DNA from: Pseudomonas sp. P7548
GTDB lineage: Bacteria; Pseudomonadota; Gammaproteobacteria; Pseudomonadales; Pseudomonadaceae
DNA length: 64,000 nucleotides
Assembly (NCBI RefSeq): GCF_013386585.1
Contig: NZ_JACARO010000027.1
Coordinates: 1 to 64,000, forward strand
Reading direction: 5' to 3'
The notes under the pieces are model-generated. The model saw only the letters and a program-made list of their open reading frames with translations. It made no database searches and was not told the origin of the DNA. The first letter of the stretch is position 1, and the number at the start of each line of letters is the position of its first letter. This document shows positions 33,219 through 41,105 of the stretch, piece by piece. The position numbers and the translations under genes were made by a program.

Positions 33219-33838
33219 ACCAGCAGCTCCGCAGGGGTGGGGTTGTACGCATTGCACGGGTTGTTCAACTGCGGGCAGTTGGAAATCAGCACGATCACGT
33301 CCATTTCCGCACGCAGGTCGACGTATTTTCCGGGGGCAGAAATACCGTCTTCAAAGGTCAGCCCACCGTCGGCCGTGACCGGCACGTTCATGAAGAAATT
33401 GATGTTCGGCCCAATGTCGCCTTTACCCAGCCGGCCGTCGTGGGCACAGGCGCGCAGGTAGTTGTCGCGGCAGCTGTGCATGTAGCGTTTTTCCAGGGCG
33501 TAGCGCACGGTGTTGCTCTCCTGGGCGCAGGCGCCGCCGAGGGTGTCGTGGCGCCCGCAGGTGTCGTCGACGATGGTCAGCATCGGTTGGCCGAGGTTGG
33601 AATACAGCACGCTGCCAGTGCCCAGGTACACGCTGTTCTGTCGGCGCAACGTGCGTTGCACATCGTAGCGTTCGCGCGGGTTCTTGAGGCTGTAGAACAG
33701 CGTGTCGACGGCCTGGTTGCCCTCAAGGTCGAGGATGCGCAGGGTCTGCCCGGCCTTGACCTCCATCAGCCAGGGTTCACCGGCGGGAATGGTGGCGCGG
33801 TACACGGCCGCATCCGGTTGCTTCAGTGCGATAGACAT
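33209..33838 (-). CDS. DUF1989 protein, carboxyguanidine deiminase subunit (urea-amidolyase-associated protein 2)
   Basis: The 209-residue protein belongs to the DUF1989 family: [43 protein letters not shown] and [19 protein letters not shown] are seen in pieces. The conserved Cys/His residues suit a metal site. The two DUF1989 proteins of such operons have been shown in other bacteria to act together as carboxyguanidine deiminase (CgdAB), releasing ammonia and passing allophanate on. The gene follows its paralogue by nine bases. Which of the two corresponds to CgdA or CgdB is not decided here. Confidence 0.85.
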   Translation of the reverse strand: MSIALKQPDAAVYRATIPAGEPWLMEVKAGQTLRILDLEGNQAVDTLFYSLKNPRERYDVQRTLRRQNSVYLGTGSVLYSNLGQPMLTIVDDTCGRHDTLGGACAQESNTVRYALEKRYMHSCRDNYLRACAHDGRLGKGDIGPNINFFMNVPVTADGGLTFEDGISAPGKYVDLRAEMDVIVLISNCPQLNNPCNAYNPTPAELLVWN

Positions 33839-33847
33839 GGCAGCTCC

Positions 33848-34573
33848 TCAGGCGAACAAGCGGTCAGTGTTGATAAAACCGCGCTCGTTTTCCGGGCGCG
33901 AGGTGCGGCAGTGTTCTGCGACGCTGGGGTCAGCGTTCATCCAACTGAGTTTCAGAGGTTGGGGTGCGTAGTCGGGGTTGGGATCCATCGGGTGTTGCAG
34001 GGCGGTGAGCACCACCAGGGTGTCCATCGGTGCATAGAGTTCGACGTAGTCACCGGCTTTGGAATTGCCCGGCACGAAATGCAAACCGCCCTCGCTGTCC
34101 ACGTTGACGCGGCTGAACAGGTTGAGGGTCATCAGCAGGTCAGATAGCCCCAGGCCCCACTTGCCCAACTCCACCAGCAAGTTGTCGGTGCCGTTGCGGA
34201 AGAAGCCGTTGCGCAGTTCCTGGTAGCGGCCCTGGCCATACTTTTCGGCGACTTCGGCGGCGCACAGCACGCCGCCAATGCTGTCACTCCAGCCGCAGGT
34301 GTCGGCGGTAATGGCAGCCAGTACGCGGCCCATGTCCGAGTACAGGCAGTGGCCCGTGGTGAGCTTGGCGGTGTGCTGGCATTTGAGGCTGTCGGGCAGG
34401 TTCAGGCGCTCGGTTTTTTCGTTGGCGTTGAGCAAGGTCAAGCTCACGTTGGCGCCACCACGCAGGTCGGTCAGGCGCAACAGCTGGCCGCGCTTGAGTA
34501 CGAAGGAACGGTGGCCGCCACCGGGGAGCATTTCCTCGGCGAAGGGGGGAAACAGTGGGGTGGATTCGGTCAT
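33848..34573 (-). CDS. DUF1989 protein, carboxyguanidine deiminase subunit (urea-amidolyase-associated protein 1)
   Basis: The 241-residue DUF1989 paralogue has EMLPGGGHRSFVLKRGQLLR, TADTCGWSDSIGGVLC and LTLNLFSRVNVDSEGGLHF. It probably forms a heteromer with the next gene product. Its start overlaps the stop of the ABC ATPase gene by four bases, which ties it to the transporter. The same order (transporter, two DUF1989 genes, carboxylase) recurs in guanidine-riboswitch operons. Confidence 0.85.
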   Translation of the reverse strand: MTESTPLFPPFAEEMLPGGGHRSFVLKRGQLLRLTDLRGGANVSLTLLNANEKTERLNLPDSLKCQHTAKLTTGHCLYSDMGRVLAAITADTCGWSDSIGGVLCAAEVAEKYGQGRYQELRNGFFRNGTDNLLVELGKWGLGLSDLLMTLNLFSRVNVDSEGGLHFVPGNSKAGDYVELYAPMDTLVVLTALQHPMDPNPDYAPQPLKLSWMNADPSVAEHCRTSRPENERGFINTDRLFA

Positions 34574-35334
34574 TTGGACGTGGCTCCAAGTTCAGCGGCG
34601 AGCGCCTTGCGGCGTTCGCTGTTCAAAGGGATGTCGTAGGTGATGCGGGCGCCATAGGCACCGGGGGCGTGCGGGTCGACGCGGACCTTGTCGAACACCA
34701 GCAGGCGGGTGCCCAGGCTGAAACCCTCGCTGAGGTCGTGGGTAACCATGAACACGGTCAGCCGGGTTTCGCGCCACAGTTCCAGCAGCAACTGGTGCAT
34801 GTCTTTACGAATGCCCGGGTCGAGGGCACCGAAGGGTTCGTCCAGCAGCAAGACGCGGGGTTTCATGATCAGTGCCTGGGCGATCGCCAGGCGCTGTTGC
34901 ATGCCGCCGGAGAGTTGCGCCGGGTACTTGTCGAGCGCATGGCCGAGGCCGACTTTCTGCAGCAGGATTGCGGCGTGTTCGCGGGCGTCTTGCTTGGCCT
35001 TGCCGAATAGCCGCCCGAGTAAACGTGAACGCGGCAGTTCAAGGCCGAGGGCAACGTTGTCGAGCACGCGCAAGTGCGGGAACACCGAGTAGCGCTGGAA
35101 CACCACGCCTCGGCTGGCGTCCGGTTCGGCTGCGAGCGCTTTGCCGTCGAGCAGGATCTGGCCCTTGCTCGCGGTTTCCTGGCCCAGCAGCAGGCGCAGG
35201 AAGGTGGATTTGCCGCAGCCGGAGGTGCCGACCAAGGTGCAGAACTCGCCTTCGTTGACGTGCAGGTTGAGCCCTTCGAGCACCACCTGGTCGCCATAGC
35301 GCTGCCACACGTTGTTGACGCTGATAAAGCTCAT
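34570..35334 (-). CDS. ABC transporter ATP-binding protein (nitrate/taurine/urea-type)
   Basis: The 254-residue protein has Walker A LVGTSGCGKST (about 37-47), signature QLSGGMQQRLAIAQAL, Walker B RVLLLDEPFGALD and the switch His in MVTHDLSEG. It is the TauB/SsuB/NrtD-type ATPase. The ATG at 35334 overlaps the permease stop by four bases. An upstream in-frame extension is antisense to nothing and lacks a ribosome site. Confidence 0.92.
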   Translation of the reverse strand: MSFISVNNVWQRYGDQVVLEGLNLHVNEGEFCTLVGTSGCGKSTFLRLLLGQETASKGQILLDGKALAAEPDASRGVVFQRYSVFPHLRVLDNVALGLELPRSRLLGRLFGKAKQDAREHAAILLQKVGLGHALDKYPAQLSGGMQQRLAIAQALIMKPRVLLLDEPFGALDPGIRKDMHQLLLELWRETRLTVFMVTHDLSEGFSLGTRLLVFDKVRVDPHAPGAYGARITYDIPLNSERRKALAAELGATSK

Positions 35335-36146
35335 GGCCGCGCTCCTTCGTACCAGGGGAACGCACGTCGGGTCAGGGCCTTGAGGCCCCAGTCCATCAGC
35401 CAGGCGAGCAGGGTGATCCACACCACGTAGGGCAAGATCACGTCCATCGCCAGGTAGCGGCGCACCAGGAAGATCCGGTAGCCCAAACCGTCGGTGGAGG
35501 CGATGGCCTCGGCGGCAATCAGGAACAACCATGCTGAGCCCAACATCAGCCGCAGCGAGATCAGCAGGCGCGGCAACAGTTGCGGCAAGACCACGCGCAG
35601 CATCAGGGTCCAAGTGGAGGCGCCGAGGGTCTGCGCTTTCACCAGCAGCTCGACGGGAATTTCCCGTGCACGCTGTTCCAAATCACGGGCCAGTGCCGGG
35701 GTGATGCCGATCACGATCAGCATCACTTTGGACAACTCCCCCAGCCCGAACACGATGAACAGAATCGGCAGGATCGCCAGTGGCGGCACCATCGACAACA
35801 CCGTCAGCAACGGTGACAGCGGCGCGCCGAACAGCGGCAAGGTACCGGCCGCGATCCCCAGGCACAGGCCGGCGAGGGCGCTGATGCCCAGGCCAATGCC
35901 CAGGCGGCGCAGGCTCGACGCACTGTCTTGCCACAGCACGTACTCACCGGTGCGGGCGTCGGCGCTGAACGCCAGGCGCTTTATGGCGTCGCCCATTTGC
36001 ACGGCGCCTGGCAGCAACTTGTCGTTGGGATTGTTCGCCAGTCGCTCGGCCGAGCCCACGAAGTAGGCGAACAGCAGCAGGGCGAAGGGCAGCAGCACCA
36101 ACAACAGGCGGCTGGAGCGTTCCGGGTGACGGTTGATCAGGCGCAT
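35331..36146 (-). CDS. ABC transporter permease (TauC/SsuC-type)
   Basis: The 271-residue inner-membrane protein has about six helices. The EAA-like cytoplasmic loop is VKAQTLGASTWTLMLRVVLPQLLPRLL. It partners the ATPase and the binding protein of the guanidine/urea operon. Confidence 0.9.
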   Translation of the reverse strand: MRLINRHPERSSRLLLVLLPFALLLFAYFVGSAERLANNPNDKLLPGAVQMGDAIKRLAFSADARTGEYVLWQDSASSLRRLGIGLGISALAGLCLGIAAGTLPLFGAPLSPLLTVLSMVPPLAILPILFIVFGLGELSKVMLIVIGITPALARDLEQRAREIPVELLVKAQTLGASTWTLMLRVVLPQLLPRLLISLRLMLGSAWLFLIAAEAIASTDGLGYRIFLVRRYLAMDVILPYVVWITLLAWLMDWGLKALTRRAFPWYEGARP

Positions 36147-36158
36147 GGCCGGGTCCTC

Positions 36159-37226
36159 TTACAGCGTGCCGTCGGCGGCCATCTGCACGTAGCGGGGGTC
36201 GAAATGCAGCTTGAGGTTGGCGGTGTCGCCGCTGGTCACACCGTTGGCAAAGCTCATGCCCACGGCGCTGGTGTCCTTGGCGCCTTCGCCGAGCAAGCCG
36301 TGTTCAAACGAGAACTCGGCGACCTTGCGCATGGTGGCGGGCAACTGCGCGCTGGTGGCAAACGCCAGGGCTTCCTTGGGCGTGGCGAACAGCTTGGTGG
36401 TGTCCAGTTGCGCCTGGAACCCCTTGAGGTCGGTGCCAGAGGCCTTGGCCATATGCTCGAGTGCTTCGGTGCTGGCGGTGCCCTTGGCGTTCATCAGCGC
36501 GACGGTTTCGAACCAGGCGCCGGTGAGGGCCTTGCCCAAGGCCGGGTTGTCTTTGAGGACCTGGGTGTTGACCACCATCATGTCCATGATCTCGCCGGGC
36601 ACTTTGCTGGAGTCGAACACCTGGGTGACGCCAGGCTTGGCCTTGATCTCGGAAAGCATCGGGTTCCAGGTGGTCACGGCTTGCACCTGGTCGGTGTTGA
36701 AGGCCGCGGCGATGTCGGCGTCGGAGGTGTTGACCACTTTCAGGTCTTTTTCCGTGAGGTCAGCCGACTCCAGGGCGCGGGCCAGCAGGTAGTGGGACAC
36801 GGAGAGTTCCACCAGGTTGACGTTCATGCCCTTGAGGTCGGCCACGGTCTTGCCGGTGCCCTTGATCACCACGCCATCGTTGCCGTTGGAGAAGTCGCTG
36901 ACCACCAGCGCGGTGCTGTCCACACCGCCTGCGGCAGGAATGGTCAGCGCATCCATGTTGGTCATGGTGCAGCCGTCGAACTGGCCGGCGGTGTACTGGT
37001 TGATGGATTCGACGTAGTCATTGAGCTGCACCATGTCGATCTTGATGCCGTACTTTTTGGCCCACTTGTCGAGAATGCCCTGGCTGCCGGCGTACTCCCA
37101 CGGCATCCAGCCCGCATAAATGGTCCAGCACACGCTGAAGTGGTCTTTGGGGGCGGCTTGGGTTTGAACACTCAACACCGCAGCAAAGGCGGCGGCGAGC
37201 AAGGCGGGTAAACGCAGTGAGGGCAT
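36159..37226 (-). CDS. Periplasmic substrate-binding protein of the guanidine/urea-operon ABC transporter
   Basis: The 355-residue protein has a signal peptide at about 1-24 (LPALLAAAFAAVLSVQTQA). The NMT1/TauA-like fold includes FSVCWTIYAGWMPWEYAGSQ and TMTNMDALTIPAAGGVDST. Such proteins are annotated putative urea ABC transporter binding proteins; in riboswitch-controlled operons guanidine or a derivative is the likely ligand. The ATG at 37226 follows GGAG by seven bases and is about 60 bases after the riboswitch. Confidence 0.88.
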   Translation of the reverse strand: MPSLRLPALLAAAFAAVLSVQTQAAPKDHFSVCWTIYAGWMPWEYAGSQGILDKWAKKYGIKIDMVQLNDYVESINQYTAGQFDGCTMTNMDALTIPAAGGVDSTALVVSDFSNGNDGVVIKGTGKTVADLKGMNVNLVELSVSHYLLARALESADLTEKDLKVVNTSDADIAAAFNTDQVQAVTTWNPMLSEIKAKPGVTQVFDSSKVPGEIMDMMVVNTQVLKDNPALGKALTGAWFETVALMNAKGTASTEALEHMAKASGTDLKGFQAQLDTTKLFATPKEALAFATSAQLPATMRKVAEFSFEHGLLGEGAKDTSAVGMSFANGVTSGDTANLKLHFDPRYVQMAADGTL

Positions 37227-37268
37227 GGGGCTTCTCCAGTTGATCAAGGGCGAGCAGGAGCAACGCGG

Positions 37269-37283
37269 CACCGTGAACGGTGG
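37269..37283 (-). promoter_or_regulatory. Hairpin between riboswitch and first gene
   Basis: CACCG and CGGTG form a short stem directly after the riboswitch 3' end. No T run follows, so it is not a standard intrinsic terminator. It could be part of a translational or Rho-dependent expression platform. Confidence 0.3.
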
Positions 37284-37286
37284 CTT

Positions 37287-37380
37287 GTCTCCCGGGCTTT
37301 TATCCCGCCGTGTAACCTCAACTGGAGGTCGCCAACTCTCGGACCAGCCACTCGCCTTTGGCGAGCCGGAACCCTAGTCG
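37287..37380 (-). ncRNA. Guanidine-I (ykkC subtype 1) riboswitch
   Basis: The minus strand carries the diagnostic conserved blocks in order: CTAGGGTTCCGG (37365-37376), CTGGTCCGAGAGTTGGCGA, and ACACGGCGGGATAAAAGCCCGGGAGA in pieces (ending about 37288). A variable GCTCGCCAAAGGCGAG hairpin lies between. These match the ykkC class that binds guanidinium and turns on guanidine export or degradation genes. It precedes the ABC transporter-DUF1989-carboxylase operon by about 60 bases, exactly where this class occurs. Confidence 0.95.
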
Positions 37381-37436
37381 GCCATTGCAAATTGTGGTGC
37401 CGCGAACCTGTTTTCAATCCTGCACGCCAGAGGCAA

Positions 37437-37452
37437 AGCGAGAGTCGTGCCA
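37437..37452 (-). promoter_or_regulatory. Sigma-54-type (RpoN) promoter for the guanidine operon
   Basis: On the minus strand TGGCACGACTCTCGCT has the GG-N10-GC spacing and matches TGGCACGNNNNTTGCW at all but one fixed position. Transcription would begin about 12 bases downstream, leaving about 45 bases before the riboswitch. RpoN control would fit a nitrogen-source operon. Two TGGTGCG copies at 37514 and 37527 (plus strand) could be activator half-sites, but they are not arranged as a standard NtrC palindrome. Confidence 0.6.
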
Positions 37453-37701
37453 AGTGGCAGGCGCGCCTGTAGATCGCGGGTTTGCGCGATACACGTGAAC
37501 AGGCAGGGCTGGGTGGTGCGTTGTGCTGGTGCGCGGTCGCACTGAGATGAGGCATCCGTTTCGTCTGAAACAGATGTTTCAACCTGTGTCGGAAACGCAC
37601 CAGATTCAGTTTTTGATGTCAGATATTTCGTCATTCAGTGAAAGACGAATGCCGCCCTCCAGCGTCGCTGGAGGTGCTCTTCCGCGGTCCAGGAGGCCGC
37701 C

Positions 37702-38064
37702 ATGTATCGACGATTGCTTCTCAGCGCTTTACTCGGTCTGACCCTTTCTGCCTGTGTGCCCTATTACGAGGGCGGCCAGAGCTATTACCGTTCCGAGGTC
37801 TACACCGCACCGGCGCCGGTGTATTACTACGGCGGCGGCACGGCGTATCAATACGGGCGCAGTTACTACCCGGCGCCGCGTTACTACGCGCCGCAACCGC
37901 GCTATTACTCGGCGCCGCGCTACTACCAACCGGCGCCGCGCTATTACCCAAGGCCCGATTACCGGCCCTACCCGAACCAGGGCTGGGGCAACCGCTGGGG
38001 CAATGGCGGTGGCCACAACGGCGGTGGTGGCCGTGGCGGGCACGGCGGCCATGGCGGCCGCTAA
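37702..38064 (+). CDS. Tyr/Pro/Gly-rich lipoprotein of unknown function
   Basis: The 120-residue protein has a lipoprotein signal (LLSALLGLTLSAC, lipobox Cys at about 18). A mature part follows with repeated YYxAPRYY-like units at about 50-90 and a Gly/His-rich tail (GGHNGGGGRGGHGGHGG). About a fifth of the mature chain is Tyr. CAGGAGG is a strong ribosome site. It is probably anchored in the outer membrane. The function is not known. Its stop codon overlaps the stop of the convergent hydrolase gene. Confidence 0.8.
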   Translation: MYRRLLLSALLGLTLSACVPYYEGGQSYYRSEVYTAPAPVYYYGGGTAYQYGRSYYPAPRYYAPQPRYYSAPRYYQPAPRYYPRPDYRPYPNQGWGNRWGNGGGHNGGGGRGGHGGHGGR

Positions 38065-39176
38065 ATGTCGGACAAGTCCGCCAGCGGGTGGCGACCTTCC
38101 CAGGCCTTGTGGAAGTGCGCTTGCACCACGGCGTCGGGAATCGCGTTGATGTCTGGCCAATGCCAGTGAGGCTTCTGGTCTTTATCGATCAAACGCGCCC
38201 GCACGCCCTCGGCGAACTCCGGGTGGCGGCAGCAGTTGAGGCTCAGGGTGTATTCCATCTGGAACACCTGGGCCAACGACAGGTGACGGGCGCGCTGGAT
38301 CTGTTCCCATACCAGGTGCGCGGTCAGCGGGCAGCCTTCGCTCAAGGTAGTACCGGCGCGCTTGAGCAGCGGATCGGCGTGCTCCTGGAGCAGGCTCAAG
38401 GCCCGCCAAGCGCAGCGCACATCGCCCACGTCCAGCCATTCGTCGATCTGCGCCCGACGCGGTAGCCACTGGGCCTCGGGTTGCTGGCCGACGGCTTCCT
38501 GGGCCAGGGCCTTGAGCAGGCTGTTGAGCTGCATCGCGGTCTGTTCCTGCCAGTTCAGTTGCAGCAACCCTTCGATCAATTCGTCTTGTTGGTCTTCGCC
38601 CAGGAAGCGGTCGGCCAGGCCCAGGTCCAGGGCGTCTCGGCCGTTGATATGGGCGCCGGTCAAGCCGAGGAACAGGCCGAGCTTGCCGGGCAGGCGCGAC
38701 AGAAACCCGCTGGCGCCCACATCCGGGTACAGGCCGATGCTGATCTCCGGCATCGCCAGGCGGCTGCTCGGCGTGACGATGCGCACCGCCGCACTTTGCA
38801 ACAAGCCCATGCCACCGCCCAATACATAACCATGGCCCCAGCAGATCACGGGCTTGGGGTAAGTGTGCAAGCGATAGTCGAGACGGTATTCCGCCGCAAA
38901 GAACTGTGCGGCCAGCCCCGGCACTTCACCGGGCTGTTCACGGCAGGCCAGGGCCAGGCTGCGCACTTCGCCACCGGCGCAAAACGCCTTGGCGCCATTG
39001 CCGCGCAACAGAACGCAAACAATGTTGGGGTCTTTGGCCCAGGCGTCCAGGCGTTCGCCCAAGGCCAGGATCATGGGCAGGGACAGGGCATTCAGGGATT
39101 TTTCAGCATCCAGGCTGGCGATGCCGAGGCGGGCACCGTCGCTGCCGGTCAGCTCTTCGAAGTGCAGGTTCATCAT
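38061..39176 (-). CDS. Enoyl-CoA hydratase/isomerase family protein (3-hydroxyisobutyryl-CoA hydrolase-like)
   Basis: The 371-residue crotonase-fold protein has the oxyanion-hole elements KAFCAGGEVRSL and GHGYVLGGGMGL. MPEISIGLYPDVGASGFLSRLPG follows, with the Glu and Asp positions typical of the ECH_2 group that hydrolyses 3-hydroxyisobutyryl-CoA in valine breakdown. The length of about 370, against about 260 for plain crotonases, supports the hydrolase group. No other valine-pathway gene is adjacent. Confidence 0.82.
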   Translation of the reverse strand: MMNLHFEELTGSDGARLGIASLDAEKSLNALSLPMILALGERLDAWAKDPNIVCVLLRGNGAKAFCAGGEVRSLALACREQPGEVPGLAAQFFAAEYRLDYRLHTYPKPVICWGHGYVLGGGMGLLQSAAVRIVTPSSRLAMPEISIGLYPDVGASGFLSRLPGKLGLFLGLTGAHINGRDALDLGLADRFLGEDQQDELIEGLLQLNWQEQTAMQLNSLLKALAQEAVGQQPEAQWLPRRAQIDEWLDVGDVRCAWRALSLLQEHADPLLKRAGTTLSEGCPLTAHLVWEQIQRARHLSLAQVFQMEYTLSLNCCRHPEFAEGVRARLIDKDQKPHWHWPDINAIPDAVVQAHFHKAWEGRHPLADLSDI

Positions 39177-39309
39177 GACCTCATTCGGGGGAGTGAAGGA
39201 TCAGTATGATCCCTTCGCAGGAAAGTGGCGGTTGTGTGTCAGATCAATTGACAAGCGGGGTCGGCTTTCCTAGGGTTCGCCTCATTCTTTTTTACAAGAC
39301 CATTCAAAC

Positions 39310-40002
39310 ATGACCGACGGCGACCGTATCAAACTCGAACCCAGCTGGAAGCATGCCTTGCGCGACGAGTTCGAGAAGCCCTACATGGGCGAGCTGCGCG
39401 AGTTTTTGCGCCAGGAACATGCGGCCGGCAAAGAGATCTATCCGCCGGGCCCGCTGATTTTCAATGCGCTCAACTCTACGCCGCTGAACAAGGTCAAGGT
39501 GGTGATCCTCGGCCAGGATCCGTACCACGGCCCCAGCCAGGCCCACGGCCTGTGCTTCTCGGTGCAACCGGGCGTGCCGACGCCGCCGTCATTGGTCAAC
39601 ATCTACAAGGAACTCAAGCGCGACCTGAACATCGACATTCCCAACCACGGCTGCCTGCAGAGCTGGGCCGACCAGGGCGTGCTGCTGCTCAACACCACCA
39701 TGACCGTGGAGCGCGCCAACGCCAACGCCCACGCGGGCAAGGGCTGGCAGTTCTTTACCGACCGGATTATTGAAGTGGTCAGCGAGCATCAGCCGCACTT
39801 GGTGTTTTTGCTGTGGGGGGCCCATGCCCAGGGCAAGCAGAAGCTGGTCGACGCCACCAAGCACCTGGTGCTGACCTCGGTGCACCCGTCACCGTTGTCG
39901 GCGTATCGCGGGTTCTTGGGGTGCGGGCATTTCAGTCGCACCAACAAGTACCTTGAGCAGAATGGCGAGACGCCTATCGAATGGCGGCTGCCGCCGGCAT
40001 AA
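39310..40002 (+). CDS. ung: Uracil-DNA glycosylase, family 1
   Basis: The 230-residue enzyme has the water-activating motif [11 protein letters not shown] (catalytic Asp), the uracil-binding LLLNTTMTV and the DNA-intercalating [11 protein letters not shown] loop (catalytic His). It removes uracil from DNA in base-excision repair. It stands alone, divergent from the hydratase-family gene. Confidence 0.96.
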   Translation: MTDGDRIKLEPSWKHALRDEFEKPYMGELREFLRQEHAAGKEIYPPGPLIFNALNSTPLNKVKVVILGQDPYHGPSQAHGLCFSVQPGVPTPPSLVNIYKELKRDLNIDIPNHGCLQSWADQGVLLLNTTMTVERANANAHAGKGWQFFTDRIIEVVSEHQPHLVFLLWGAHAQGKQKLVDATKHLVLTSVHPSPLSAYRGFLGCGHFSRTNKYLEQNGETPIEWRLPPA

Positions 40003-40018
40003 CGGTCATCCGTGATCG

Positions 40019-40053
40019 AATGTGGGAGCGAGCAAGCCCGCTCCCATATTTGA
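40019..40053. repeat. Collapsed REP palindrome
   Basis: ATGTGGGAGCGAGCAAGCCCGCTCCCATAT in short form: two arms of the GTGGGAGCGGGC family with almost no spacer. It lies between the convergent ung and AbrB-family genes and probably serves as a terminator-like hairpin. Confidence 0.65.
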
Positions 40054-40067
40054 ATTGTGTCGCGTGT

Positions 40068-41105
40068 TTAACGTTTTTCCGGCTGGCGATCCCAATGCCT
40101 GAATAAAGGCTCCGCCAGAAACAACACAAACAACAACCGCATCACCTGCATCGCCGTTACCAACGGCACCGACAGCTGCAGGGTTTCGGCCGTGAGGCTC
40201 ATCTCGGCAATGCCGCCGGGCATCATGCCCAGGGTCAGCGAGCGTAAGTCCAGGTGGGTCATGGCGCTTAGACCTACTGCTGCCAAAGTGGCCAGCGCCA
40301 TGGTCAGCGCGGTGCCGATCAAGGTGCGCCCCATGAACGACGGCGCCCGGCGAAAGAACTGCCGGTTGAAGTGGCAACCCAGGCCGCTGCCGATCAACCA
40401 TTGGCCGATCTGGCTGCCGCCATCAGGCAAGCCGATATGCAGATCCCACACAACGCTGGCAGTCGCACTCACCAGTAACGGCCCGAACAGCCACGGGTTT
40501 GGCTGACGCAAACGCTGCCAACCCCAGGCCACCAGTGCGCCCATCGGAAACAATGCGAACAGCCAAGGCCAACTGACCGGCGCCGGATGAAACTGCGGCG
40601 TACCGCCTTCGAGCAGGTACTTGAAGATCGCCGGTACACACAGCACCACCACCAACACCCGCAGGCTCTGCCCCGCCGCGACACGGCTGAGCACGGCACC
40701 ATTGCGTGCGCCGAGGTTGACCATCTCACCGGAACCGCCCGGCATGCTGGAGAAAAACGCAGTGGCGCGGTCTTCACCGCTGCGGCGCATCAACCACACG
40801 CCGACAATGCTCGACAGGCTGGTGACCAGCGCGCCGAAGAAGATCAGCCCGAAGTGGCTCATCACCTGTTCGATGACCACCGGCGTGAAGTGCAGGCCGA
40901 TGCCAATGCCCACCACCCATTGGCCGCATTTGCGCCCGCCGGGAATCTCCGCTAACTGCCACGGCGTGAGGCAACGCACCAGGATGATCGCCAGCAACGA
41001 GCCGACCATGTACGGCAAAGGCCAGCCGACAAGGCTGGCCAAGTAACCGCCGGCCAGGCCGACCAGCGGTGTTCCCCACCAGTGTTTAAAGGTGACCTCA
41101 GACAT
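40068..41105 (-). CDS. AbrB/AmoA-like (DUF2006-type) membrane protein
   Basis: The 345-residue protein has about ten helices in two repeats, with PLPYMVGSLLAIILV and FSSMPGGSGEMVNLG in the first and TLGMMPGGIAEMSLTA in the second. This is the AbrB family, which pipelines label ammonia-monooxygenase-like and which has been linked to regulation or transport. The ATG at 41105 overlaps the end of tctA by eight bases, so it is translated with the tricarboxylate transporter operon. Confidence 0.82.
   Translation of the reverse strand: MSEVTFKHWWGTPLVGLAGGYLASLVGWPLPYMVGSLLAIILVRCLTPWQLAEIPGGRKCGQWVVGIGIGLHFTPVVIEQVMSHFGLIFFGALVTSLSSIVGVWLMRRSGEDRATAFFSSMPGGSGEMVNLGARNGAVLSRVAAGQSLRVLVVVLCVPAIFKYLLEGGTPQFHPAPVSWPWLFALFPMGALVAWGWQRLRQPNPWLFGPLLVSATASVVWDLHIGLPDGGSQIGQWLIGSGLGCHFNRQFFRRAPSFMGRTLIGTALTMALATLAAVGLSAMTHLDLRSLTLGMMPGGIAEMSLTAETLQLSVPLVTAMQVMRLLFVLFLAEPLFRHWDRQPEKR

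Noticed and set aside
37514..37533. Two TGGTGCG copies as an NtrC binding site
   Set aside because: They are direct, not inverted, repeats 13 bases apart and do not fit the NtrC palindrome; mentioned only as possible half-sites.
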